Assembly (NCBI RefSeq): GCF_949628215.1
Contig: NC_134277.1
Coordinates: 88,711,963 to 88,775,962 of the forward strand
DNA from: Phalacrocorax aristotelis
Lineage: Eukaryota; Chordata; Aves; Suliformes; Phalacrocoracidae
Direction of reading: 5' to 3'
DNA: 64,000 bases
Below, one piece after another: positions 38,101-49,985 of the stretch. Under the pieces are notes generated by a model. It was not told the origin of the DNA and made no database searches. It saw nothing but the letters and a program-made list of their open reading frames with translations. Position 1 is the stretch's first letter. The number at the start of each line of letters is the position of its first letter. Position numbers and translations under genes: made by a program.

Positions 38101-41100
38101 CCCTTAAGCTTGCAGAACGGCAGTTTTTTGCCTTTCCCTTGGTCCTGGCTTTTCATGCATCTTAGCAATGTAATGGAATCTGTTGTTATACAGTACATAA
38201 GAAATACATTTTGTGTTAATATTTAATATGATGCTCAAGGAAAACGGGAAGCTGCTAAAACTCTTGGTTATACTCTGGATTTCTTAAAAGCTCCTGGCCA
38301 GTTGCTGTAACCGGCGGGCAACTTGGGTTGAGCTGGAAGGTTTCCCCAGGAGGGACTGCCTCGGGTCTGCAACCTGCATGAGCTGGGGCTGGAGCCATCG
38401 CAGAGCTGCGGTGCTTCTCTAGGTACTTGGTGCGAGCCGTGACTCGGTGGGCTTTGTTTCAGAATTCAGTCTCAGAAGCTGGGAGCAGTCTGAAAGAAGC
38501 ACAGCAGTAGAGGGAGGGGGGGGAAAAAGGGTAAATAGTCTGAGAATGTTTACCGGCTCTAGATCTTCCTGAGTGGTAATTGATTAACACAGTTTTTCAG
38601 TACATTTCCAAAAGGAGTAGTCATACCCTTAAGAGGAGCACAGGCTGGCATTTGTCCACAGGACAAACAAGACAGTCCCGTCTGTCTCTTGGCAGCGGGA
38701 AACATGACAGATAATAATTAAAATCCAAAACTCGGCTCTTATCCAGCAGTGGGGCAGACAGACTTGTCCTGTTGCTCTTCTTGGGCAGATGATCCCCTCT
38801 TTATTTCACACTTTAGAGGCTGGTGGCCTCTTGGCCATTGCCACCACTGGGAGCCAGTCCCAGTCCCCTCCTGCCTCGGCACGGGTGCTGCCTGGCCTCT
38901 CCTGAGCAACTGCAGCCCGAGCTCCCTCTTCAGCACAGCGGGAGCTGCTTTCTTGCTAATCCCAACATGGTGTTGTTGAAACTGTCCTCTTCTGGGCACT
39001 GGTTTCTGGCAGCGTTCTGGAAGGTGGTTTATCAGTTATTTAAATCCTCTGCCTGCTCTGTGCAGGACTTACTATAAGGGAATCTGACTTCTAAGTGACA
39101 AAATCACTGTGGTAAGCATCTGTCAAATTATGTAGTACATGCTAGGCAAGTAAGAAATAGATTAAATCTTGCAAGTCACAAGAAAATTGCACAAATGGAG
39201 TGGGCTTTTCTTTAGCTTGGTGGATGCAATCATAATTTTTTCTCTTTGTCTAACCCCGAGGTAGTATAGCTAGGTTGAAACCTTTTGAAAAGGAAGGTGA
39301 ATTATGTTGCCTAGGTATTTATCTTCTTAAGATAAGTCTCTTGAAACTAGATTGGGTATGAGCATGCTGTGTCTTGGGCGGCAGAGATGTACATCAGCTA
39401 TACGTATGGGATGCTCATCTAATTATTTCACTTGTGGTCTCAGAAATACAAATTATTACTGCAGTTGTTGTCTGGATTCTTCTTTTGGTTTCCCAGATCT
39501 GCACAGCAACCATGGATTACTAAATATTATTTGCTTATTATTATTATTTGCTTTTTAATCCTTGTTAATTCTACGTACGGACAAATCTGAACACATTAGC
39601 TGCATATCTTTGCCAGTGACAGGTAAAGAGAAAAAAAGCAGCTTGTGGCTTGATGATATACAGTATGAGAAGAGAGGGATTTTAGACCACCTAAATTAGC
39701 ACTGAATCTTTGGGCGTTGTTTAGTTTAGTTTTCTATTGACAGTGAAGCACATGGAAGTGTAGCATATTGTCCAGAAGTGCTGTTTGTAACCTGGCAGGT
39801 GTTGCTGTGGGGACAGCATCTTCCAGAAAAAGTAATTTGAAAGGGAATAATTAGAACTGATTTTGCAGTGATGTTCAATTTGTAAATTAATGTAAATAAA
39901 ACGTACCAATCACTTTGATTAACTGAGATGATAGATCAAGACAGCACTTGACAGAACTCGGAGCATTTGCTTTTGCAAGCAAACTTAAATTTCTAAGGAG
40001 TTTGCATCAAGAAAAAATAATAGGAATTTTCATTTTTGTTTCATTTTTAAAACAGCATTTCTTTGTTGCCTAACCTTTCTGTCTTTCCTTGTCCCATATG
40101 AAACATTTCTTACCAGTTTAAGTATTGTAAGTTTTATGCTGGAGAGAACACAAAACGGCTAGTGTTTTGGTTTTGTTGTGTGTTTTTTTTTTTTTTTCCT
40201 AATGCATGATAAGGGGACACAGTTTTGATAGGTTTTAAAAGATATTTCTTTGGTTTTTGTCTGTTGATCTGTGTCTTTAGTTAATACCCTTTATTGAATC
40301 AGAAGTTTATCTTTTAAATATTACACAAAGCTTAAAATCCCAGGGCCAAAGAGCTGTCGCTTTCTCCTAGGGCAGGTCACTTTCTCTTTACTGCTTGTCT
40401 TCCCTCACCTGTAAAATTTATGCACAGGAGTGTCCTTTCCATTGCTGTCCTGGTTAAGAACTGAGAACTAAACCTGTGTCTAGGTTCCAGGGATTAGCAC
40501 TGACCTGCTGTGAGGTGCCTCAGTCCCTCTGTGGCTGGGCACAGGAGGGCTGTCAGAAGCACAGCCTCCCCTAGCCGTGCTGGCAAGCTGCTTCAGCTCC
40601 TTCTGAGCGCTGCTCTGGCATCCTGCTTTGCTCGGCTGTGCCATCTCTGCCGAGGACATCCACAGACTTACTGTGTCATGGCAATGCGAAACACAAACCA
40701 ATGCATCTGTAGGTGGTTTTACTGACTCCTGACTGCTACAGTGGTTTTCTGATGTGGTTGCTGATGGCAATGTAACCCATCCAACTAGCTAACGAGATGC
40801 TTACAGGGCAGCATAAGATAAGACGATGTGTGTATAGCAATGGTTGAAGAAAAAAAGAAAAGTACAATACTAAAACAGAAAGCAGATCAAGAACAGCCTG
40901 CCTGTTGCTCTGCTTAGTAGCTGCAGTGTTAGGCCTGGCTTGGTTCCTATTTTATATTTTGCTTTTTTTAGGGGGGATAAATGAGGAACATAAGTGGATT
41001 TGCTTTCACTTCTTGTTTTGTGTTTCAAAGGGGTGCTTTCATGTTTGGATAATTTCTAAAACTAAATCATGACAAGGATTTGAAATATGGTAAATACTTT

Positions 41101-41627
41101 TGTCTTGCAAAACAAAAAGCTCTGTTGCAAGTTAAGAGTCCTCCTAAACTTTGCTCTTTATTATACTGTTCATGAAGTACTTCCATGTATAAACGCTATT
41201 GTAGCTGTGGATTTAACTTGAAATGACAAATGAGATTCTTCATCCCTTCTTCTTTTATGGGAGTATTTAACATTCACATTTGTGGCCTTTTGCATAGTGT
41301 TATGCAAGCCATCGCCTCTATTTGTTCTGACTGCTGCAAAGAGTTGAGTTTTCTAAAATGGTATTGGAAGCAGGTGGTAAAATGAGTTGCAACTTCTCAG
41401 GGTGAGTAAAGATGGGATGATGTGAAAGAAAATGGCAGATGCAGTCCTGAAGTAGCTGTTCCTCACACTTGCCACTTCAAACATTTTTGGGCCCCTTTTT
41501 CAAACTGTGCTTGCTATGAAACTGCTAAAATATTGGGGGGGAAGGGAGGGGAGAGTCATCCTTAAAATGTTCTTTACTTATGCCAATTTGACTGAAGTTT
41601 GTTATGTCTCTCTAATTTTCGTTCCAG
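35106..41627 (+). other. DAP: DAP intron 1
   Basis: It runs from the GTACGG donor to the TTCCAG acceptor at 41622-41627, about 6.5 kb. The first 900 bases belong to the CpG island and contain a G-quadruplex-type run. The rest is ordinary intron with a 15-base T run at about 40183-40197. I recognise no transposon in it, and the frames inside show no known domain. Confidence 0.88.
35153..35202 (+). promoter_or_regulatory. G-quadruplex-type run at start of intron 1
   Basis: Four or more G runs separated by two-base spacers (GGGGACGGGACGGGACGGG, then longer G runs) lie on the non-template strand, about 50 bases after the exon 1 donor. This fits the usual G3+N1-7 pattern. Clustered C runs at about 34793-34826 give a similar pattern on the other strand in the promoter. 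Whether either structure forms is not known. Confidence 0.8.
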
Positions 41628-41724
41628 TGAAAGCTGGTGGGATGCGGATTGTGCAGAAACACCCACACAATTCTGATGCAAAAGAGGAGAAAGATAAGGA
41701 TGACCAAGACTGGGAAACCAGCAG
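41628..41724 (+). CDS. DAP: DAP coding exon 2
   Basis: After a TTCCAG acceptor, the first two bases complete codon 19 (Val). The next 31 codons give KAGGMRIVQKHPHNSDAKEE and then KDKDDQDWETS, residues 20-50 of DAP. The human counterpart differs only at a few positions (HTGDT for HNSDA, EWESP for DWETS). The exon is 97 bp and ends with AG, two bases into codon 51, before a strong donor GTGAGC at 41725. Phase agrees with exon 1, so the splice 35105/41628 keeps the frame. The rest of the protein (about 51 residues, starting near PPKPTV in the family) is not in this window. Confidence 0.97.
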
Positions 41725-44244
41725 GTGAGCATTTTGATTTGCTGTGCTACAGCAGATTTTTGTGACCTTAAACCTCATCACCAGTTCTGTTTACCTTGCA
41801 GATAGCAAACTAAGGATACGGCTGGTTTTGAATCATAAAATTGATTTAAAGCAGTGGCAAAATATATGCTCCTTCGAGAGAATTGGGGAGTTTGGGAATT
41901 TTTACCTTGCTGAGCCTCATTTAAATTATCCTGCCAGGTAGGAGAAGGTTACAGAAAACAGTACAGCTGAAGAAAGACATCAGCTTTCCTAAAAATCTCT
42001 GAACACCATTTGACACTGTGCAGAAGGATAGAGGCTAGGCACATTTGGTCACAAGCATTAGGATGTCAATCTGCATGTGAGGTCATTTTGCTGTGTGCTA
42101 GGTGATTCCTTCTATCCTCTGCCTCATATTCCTGTCTCTGCAAGGTATTTGGCAGGACGGTGCTTTTTAAAAGACAGGGAAAAATAAATGCTATTAATAT
42201 TATCTGCTTTTAATTTATATGGGAATTTGGCAGTTTTAGTGGTGAAGGGATACCAAAGCAAACGGTTGTCACTGGAGATTAATAAATCTGCTTACAACTG
42301 CTAGTAGCTGCTGTGTAGAAACGAAAACAGGGAGGTTCAATGGGCTGTTGCTGTATTTCTGTTCATACAAAAGCCACCTGGTTTTGTGCTGCTTTCCTTG
42401 GCCAGCTGTTTTATTTTGTAGCCAAGACTATAGTTACCTGAAATCTTTATGTAGTAGCTTATTGCATGAGTTTGTCCTTGCTATTTGCTCAAGGCAAAAA
42501 AAAAAAAAAAGAAAAAGAAAAAAAACAGAGGGCCATTCTTGTGCTTTGGTAAGTAGGCTGACTTATATGATGTTTATTTTACATGTGAAACAATGGTAAT
42601 AAATAGGCATTGTGAAAATATCTGTGTAATTAAAAACAAATGTGCTTGTTTACTAAATCACAGCTTGATTAGGAAACACATTTATGAGAAGGGAAGAGTA
42701 ATTTTAATTAATATATTCTAATAAAAGGCAGGAAAACAAAACCTTATGCTCTTTCTTCATTAAGCAAATTGGTCATCTTGTATTTCTGTTCAGTGGAATG
42801 TAAGTTGGAACAGAGTTTGTATAGCAGTCAGGTTTTGTCCAAAGGAAGGAATCGTACCTTGTGGTTAATTTAAACTTTGCTTGGGGATACATCCTTTTAT
42901 TTAAGGTGTGTTATATATCTACTTATTCTTGCATTTCCTTGGCATGTCAGCCTCACGGTGAAGGAATCTCATTAGGATCCAAATGAGAAGACTTCTTATG
43001 CCTGTTCACAGATCTAAACCTCTGTTACAGTATAGCTATCTGCTTTATTGCTTTCTTAAAACAGGATTATAATTTTCCCCATCACTCAGATAGTGTAGGG
43101 AAAAGTTAAAATTTAACCTTGGTATTTACGGTTGTGCCTGCTTTAGCAAGTGCTGTGGCACAACAGAAGCAGATCTCCAGGGGGAAACAGTTGGTGCTGA
43201 GGACTTCATGGTCACACTGCATGTGTTCTGGAAATTACTTAGTCTGGCCTTCTGGACTAAAGGACCAATCCTAGCTGGTGTGTGTTAGGCGTCTCCTTGG
43301 ACTGCCTGTTCCAGTTCAGCGTCATCTGCAAGCAGTCCAGGTCAGGTGCCCTGAGACCGATCCACAGTGCAAAACAACACGTGGCCAACAGAATGATCAG
43401 GAGGAGGAGTGCAGTCATGGTCTTAAGATGCTAACAAATACATACTGTGTATTAATATTGTAAAGCAGGTCCAGGAGCAATTTTTATGCTTTAAAGGCAG
43501 AGCAGAAAGTTTAATGACCTCTAGAGCTACCTTATTAACTAGGAAGTAGCTAACTGTTGCCCCTATTCTCTCAGCTACCTGGTCAGTTTATTGACAAAAT
43601 ATGCACTAAGAGTGTGCTCTTCGCTTTGGCTTTTTTTTTATCAGTTGTTTGTTTTTGGTTGTTTGGGTTTTGGGCTGCTTTTTTTGTTTGGGTTTTTTTT
43701 TGTGTAATATACATTATCGGTCCCTATTAGGCACTTGTGCGTACTGTTATTCTTGAGCCTGTATATTAATACAAAAAGCATTGGTCTGAACTTTTTGTTT
43801 CTTCAATTTAATCCTCTTAAGAAAGAAAGTGGCAGGAAGGACATAAGGAACATTGCTGGATGGGAACCAGCATGAATTATAAAACAAAACCGTAAGTTGG
43901 TTTACAAGTCCGAGAGAAGTTGCTTTCCTGGTAGAGCTGTGAAACCTTTGTGGCTGTGAGGAAAAGGGTTTAATGTGTCTGCTGTAGGCTCCTGTGGGAG
44001 TACTTCTGCAGCCAGTGGCTGTACAAGCTGTAGGTGTGAGCAAGGAGTTATTTAGCCATAGAGAGGATAAGCAAACTCCACAGGCCATAGTACATAAAGT
44101 TGTTGTTCATCAAAATTAAATTACATTTGCAGCATGTCCTCTGCTTTTGCGCTGGGAGGTGCAGTACCCTGGAGTTTCTGTCTGTCTGTTCCTGGTGATT
44201 CATGGTGTCCTAATATACTTGGATTTCCAATGTCTGTGGAGGGA

Positions 44245-44310
44245 GGTTTATCAGGAGTTGGGGAAGGGTTTATCAGGAGTTGGGGAAGGGTTTATCAGGA
44301 TGGGGAGAAG
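44245..44310. repeat. 22-bp minisatellite, about 2.7 copies
   Basis: The unit GGTTTATCAGGAGTTGGGGAAG occurs twice without change (44245-44266, 44267-44288). A third partial copy follows in which AGTT is lost (GGTTTATCAGGATGGGGAG). The identical first two copies point to a recent tandem duplication. Confidence 0.92.
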
Positions 44311-45093
44311 AGGCCACTAGCGTTCTGTTCTGGTTTCTCTGGCACCAATATATGTATTTCTTGGTCCGTTGCTAGCTGGTGTTTTATGTCCCTTTGCTAA
44401 GCAAGGGGACATCTACGGTTTTAACTTTCTTCTCTCATGGTTTCAGTCTTTGCCATTTTAAGACAAACATTTTAAGGTAGTATGGGTGATAATGATGCAA
44501 TCTCTACTCCCTGTTGCATTCAAAGTCAAAAGAAGCAAACAGCCCTTCAGGCAATTCTTACCAAGTGATGTGGGCAGCTGACAATGATGTGAGAGAAAGT
44601 AATAAAACAGAAGAGTAATTTGTGTGTGTGAAGAGGGAAGTGAGGATGATCTAGTGATTATTTTAATCTCATTGCAGGTTTAGTTGAGGACAGATTAGTG
44701 GAACTGGTAGTAAATTGTGGCACATGATTTCAAGCAGAGTTCCCTGGGAGCTCTGGGAGTATGTGTCCTCCCCACGATGGCACGAATCTCAGCAGCTGCT
44801 CAGCAAGTTCATAGAAGTACTTGTGGTTTCAGACACAGCTGGCATTGTTTTTGCAGTGTGCTTGCAGAGAAAGACATTGAGTCAGTGTTTCTCATCTTAA
44901 TGTAAATAAAGCTGATACAGGTAAACACCTCCGAAGTAGCTGTGTTGTGATAAAGGGTGACTTTAAAGCAATATTCACTATGTATACCTTCTTCGACATT
45001 TCTTTTTCTCAGTTGTTCAACAACTTGCTATCTGGTTACTGTAATTTAATCTGCAAAGTATTTTATTCAGTCTGGTTCTGAAAATAAAATTGT

Positions 45094-45138
45094 TATGACA
45101 AGCTACCATTTAATGAAATGGTAGGCTGACTTGTCATA
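45094..45138. repeat. Strong hairpin with 18-bp paired arms
   Basis: TATGACAAG + CTACCATTT (45094-45111) pairs fully with AAATGGTAG (45116-45124) and CTTGTCATA (45130-45138). The apical loop is AATG, and a five-base bulge (GCTGA) sits on the 3' side. The stem is too short for a typical pre-miRNA as it stands, and I know of no family that it matches. Confidence 0.9.
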
Positions 45139-48100
45139 GTGGTGTTTTGTGATCCCTTAAAACAATATGTGGTAAGATGATTTTATATGAATTCAAACTT
45201 TTCCTTCAAGGCAGTTCTCAGCCTTGAGTGGTAATGGAAATAATTTTATATGTCTGGTATAAATACAGTTAAAGGAATAGCTGGATGTGATAATATGGAG
45301 AAGACTCAATGAAAGAAGGGAGGGATTGCATCATTTGGTTTAGATGAACTAAAAAACTGTGTGTAGCATCCAAAGCTAGTGGCACCACTGTGGTCAAGAT
45401 TCAGCGGTAAACTTGACTGTGAGGTGGGGTCCTCCGCCCACATGTTCTTCATGACAACAGTGATTTTGGTCAGCCTGGTGGGAGATAGGATGCTGGCTAG
45501 ATGAACTTCTGGTCTGATCTGTTCTTGATTTTTCTTATGTTTCTGTAATTGCCTAAGACTTGCATTGATTTGGTTTTTTTCTGCATATGGTTTCAGTTTT
45601 GATTGATTGACAGTCATAATAATTGCTGCCGGAAGGTTTTTTTGTGATGCTAGATTAAGGTGAAACATATCATTAGAGGTAGGGTTATGAATAGAACCAT
45701 AATTTTTGAGGAATGTATGTTGTCATAGAAAATATTTGGAATAAGCAGGCTACTCATAGTCCTGGGCTTTATTAGAATGCATGTTGAACTGAGATTTGCA
45801 ATATCACGCACGCTCCTGTGCCAGCATCTGACTCTAGCCATAATAAATACCCCTGAAAGACAGATAATTTGATGTGAGAGCTTCTTGTTCGGTTTTGCAC
45901 AAGAGCTTCAGTAATTTTCAGTCTGGGACCTCAAGAAAAAGACACTATAATTATATATCAGCATCTGGATTAAAAAAAATTAAAGCAAATGCCTGGCTCA
46001 TTAGGTCTTATAACAAACAGGGTAAACTGCAAAGGCTTTCATGCCTAAAGACTTTCCTCGTCTTTTGTTATATATCTGAAACAAAGTGGGTAATTACAGT
46101 GATGTAAGTACTGACTATAAATGCAATTAGAGTGGTTTCTCAGTATACATATGCAAATGGTATGTGTTTTGTATCTTAAACTTACCTGGAGACTGTGAAT
46201 CCAGCCTTATGTCTGACTTTCCTGTTAGCTCTAGAAAGAATAAATTATGCAGCCTGGATTTTAATTCAGTTTAGGATGTGGATATTGTCCTTAGCTATAT
46301 TCATTGGGCAAATGAAAAAGAAAAAAAAAAAGGGGTAATCTAACATGTGGTGACTCAAGAGCAAAATCATGCTAATGAAGCATACGGGAGTCCTTATGTC
46401 AAAAAGCCGGTCTCAGTACTTACTCAGTTCCGTGGTGAGACAGGATTTGTTGAAGGCCCCTGTCATCCTTCAGGTAGCTCTGTGTTACTTGTTAAGTCTG
46501 AATAAGCTGGTTAAGCTGTGCCTGCTTTTTCTTTTAGAAGTGCAGTGGAAATCTCAAAAATTCAGGCTGTGGGTATATACTTTCATTCAGGAGTGAATTT
46601 GTTTTTACTCTCCCTCACTTCGCTCTGTTGCAACTGACAAGAAATAAGCCACAGGCATGATTTCTATTTTTCATTTGACACTGAAGATTCTGCTGTCATT
46701 GAAATATATTTAGTTTATGCCTTGTAATGACCCTTGTTGTCTGAACTACTGACATAATTTTAAAAAATGTTAAGTACAACTTAGCCATTAGAGCAGGTTT
46801 GTATGTTTGTTTACAGCCTAAATATGGAAATGCTTGAAACTGTTTCTCTTCCTTGTATTTTACCCTGTTGTTGTGGTTATTTAGCTGGGGCAGGAACTGT
46901 GAAGTCAAAGTCCTGAGCTTTTAACTTGGGAATAGCTGCAATTCAGCACAGCCAAGACCTGGGAAATTACGTCCAATGTTTAGCTCGCTTGCACACAAGT
47001 CCTGTAGGAGGTAGTTCCATTGTGGATGAAGATGTTTCAGTCCAGATAGTTCTAATGTTTGTTGCAGAGACTACAGGTGTTAGAGGGAAATCTTGGGAGT
47101 TCTAAGCAAAACAACAACAAAAAGTGAGTTGTTAAACATGTAAGCCAAACCTCCATGAATGAGTAGCTTTGTACTTCCATAAACAGAGTGAATAGTGTTC
47201 CTTCCATGTAGTTCACCAACAGAGAGCTGAAAAAAGACCTCTTTACCTGTGCTCATGCATCTAGAAAACCAACATATTGGAAAAGCAAGCAGGCATTGAC
47301 TCAGCATGATGAATATTTAAGGTTAAAAGAAAGGACAGGTTGGGACAAATAGGTTGCTTCATCTTCTGCTTAAGTTTTTGGAGAGGAAATGTGCAGCTTT
47401 GGTGGGTAGAGGATTGACTGAGTTTCCCTTTCTGGCAGCAGGGCCACTTACGTGTTGGCTTAAAAGGTCCCTTGGGCTATTGTGTCAGTGGGGGCAGATC
47501 TGAAGGAGTGCACTGATATGAAGTACAAGTATCTGTCAGCATCCAGATCCTCCTCTTTGACAGAATTCACATTTCTTCCCTGCTTTTCTAACCACCTCTT
47601 CCCCCCCATCCACCTTTTTGGGGCCTGATTCTGTTACCTCGGTGAGCTGATGTGGCTTTACACAGAGATTATGTTTGCAGACTGTATATTGCTGGTTTGT
47701 GCTTGACCATGTAAAAACTGAAACTTGATTAAATGTGTGGATATAATGGATATGACTCCTGAGGGTGTTTGTTCATGGCTTTGGCCTTTGAGCTCTCATT
47801 ACTCAGATGTGGAGCTTTGGAGGCAGTTGGCCTTAGAGGATGAAATGTCTGGGGGAAGTGCAATGAAAAAGCAACGTAGCTGTGAACACCATGTTTGCAG
47901 TTTCTGGGAAAGATGCAAACTGCTGCAAACGTTGGGCATTATCCCACTGTCATACCAAGTTTGGTGTGACTGTAACTTTTTCTTTACTTAGTTAAATATT
48001 CCAAAGGCTAAAAGGGAAGTTCTGGTGGCAAAAGAGCTGTAAAAAAACCCTTGCAACTATAATTTTGTAATATTATTAAGGAGAGTACAGAACAGCACAG

Positions 48101-49958
48101 TGAGGGAAATAGCTTCCTATCCTGTCCAAAACATCTTTATTTACTGAAAAGATTCTGTGCTTAGTGCTTTCCCCCTCCCTGGTATCTTTATTATTTTAGA
48201 CTTAAATTCACATTGCAGTTAAGGTAATAGCTTCTTAATAGTGGCACACTCTTCTTTACTGAAGTGATACTGCCTTCAGTGTATTTTCCCACCTGATTAT
48301 AAATCTTCATGGCTTTGTTATGATTAGCAGATACTCAAGTCTAATAAAGTTTACATATGCATAATTTGTTTAATTATAAAACCCAAAACCAATATTAGCA
48401 ATTTTCATGTGATTTTTCAAGACAACACCTTCTGCAGATGACCCGTTATTTTGCAGAAGTAGCAAAGTAATTGCTATGACCTGTGTTGAACCATATCAAA
48501 TGCATATATGGCTATAGATTTAACTGTAGAGAATAGAATATGTAATACTGATTTTTAAATGCAGAACTACTGTAAGGCAAGAAAAGAGGCTGTGAATAAC
48601 TCCATTTAAGAAGTGAAAATATCTGTGAATGTTGGGAACGGAGAAAAAGCTAGACAAGATTATGAATGAAGCATTCTCATACAGAAAGATGTGAGTCTTC
48701 TGAAAGACTGTTTCATGCTTCCAGTATTTCTTGATGATTGAATCAGTAGGTTGATAAATCCATCAGTGTAAGTGCTAGTTATGACATTATATGGATAGCT
48801 CTTTTCATATTCCTGAACTACTGAGTGCATGTGTGAAAGAAATAAAAAAGATCTGATATTTCCCCCCCTCAAATTGAACAGAAGATACGCCATCCAGCTC
48901 AGCGAGAGCCGGGTTCAGTCCCAAAGAAACATATGCTGTCTTATGAAATTAGCTGGAAAGCTGAGCTGAATTGTCAGCCAAGCTGGTGTAAGAAAAAGAT
49001 TTTAAAAGAATAGAAGTCTATAATTTGTATTCTGTGTGATGAGAAAAGTGAGAAGAGCTTAGTCGTATGTGCGAGGAAAATGGATGGGAAGGGAAGTAGT
49101 ATCTTGTGAGTGGCACAGCTTAGTTAGCATGGCATTCCACGCCTGTATGGATAAGTAAAATATCTTTACGTAATAGCTGGAGTGGTGGCATTTTGCTTTG
49201 TGCTTTTTTTCTTCGTATCTTTCTGAAGTAGTAGAATACATGGAATCAAGGTTATCATACCAGTTTGAAGGCAGAGACAGTGTTGGAACAGATATTATAT
49301 AGGCATTATAAAGTACCAAAATCTCCAAACCTAAAAGTGTAATCAAATGCTTTTCATTATGCCAGCTAAGCCTGAATCTCTATTATTTAAGTGTTTGCAA
49401 CACTGGAAGCATTTCTAAACCTAAAGGTATGAATTTCTACTAGAAAAAGCTCCCAGAGGGCCAGATGCTAACTCATCTATTTAGAACCAAAACCCTATGT
49501 TTGAAATGAAGTCACCATGAGCTGAAAATGAGTAGGAGGTATGTGAGATTGGCACCATGTGTGCCAAGGGGAGGGATCTGGTTTTTTTCAAGTAGCACCT
49601 TCCTCTCCTTTAAGTTTCTTCTGCCTCAGCTACAGCAGGCACTGAACTTTGAAGCAGTTTAATATAATTCTGAAGTTTATTTTAATAATTCGTTAATTGT
49701 CACTGGGCCAAACAAGAGGGGATTTCCTGGCTGCTTCCAGCACACTGGTACTAGAAGCAATAGATCTATGAGAGGCAATTAAAGACAACACTGAAAACAT
49801 TTGTTATTTTATCATCAGAGTTCTATTTAGTCTCCTCTAGCAGTTGATAGAAATGTTCATTGCAGCACTTGGTGAGAAACTGTTTGTGGCAGTAGGGTTG
49901 CTGCCTTCGGATTTTATTGTAACATTTCGATGATTGCATCTTGGTCACAGGCACCTGT

Positions 49959-49985
49959 TAATTGCCATTTACTAAATGGCAATTA
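49959..49985. repeat. 27-bp near-perfect palindrome with TAATTG ends
   Basis: TAATTGCCATTTA and TAAATGGCAATTA are perfect 13-base arms around a single C. Each end carries a TAATTG/CAATTA core, the type of sequence bound by many homeodomain proteins. The palindrome could be a dimeric binding site or only a chance or mutational product. Confidence 0.9.

Noticed and set aside
41507..41728. 73-codon frame covering DAP exon 2 with an upstream ATG
   Set aside because: The upstream part is intron 1 and the last codon runs into the donor. The real coding part is 41628-41724, as shown by the acceptor, donor and phase with exon 1.
48898..48925. GGGTTCAGTCCC as a tRNA T-arm
   Set aside because: No matching acceptor stem, D-arm or anticodon arm is present at the right spacing.
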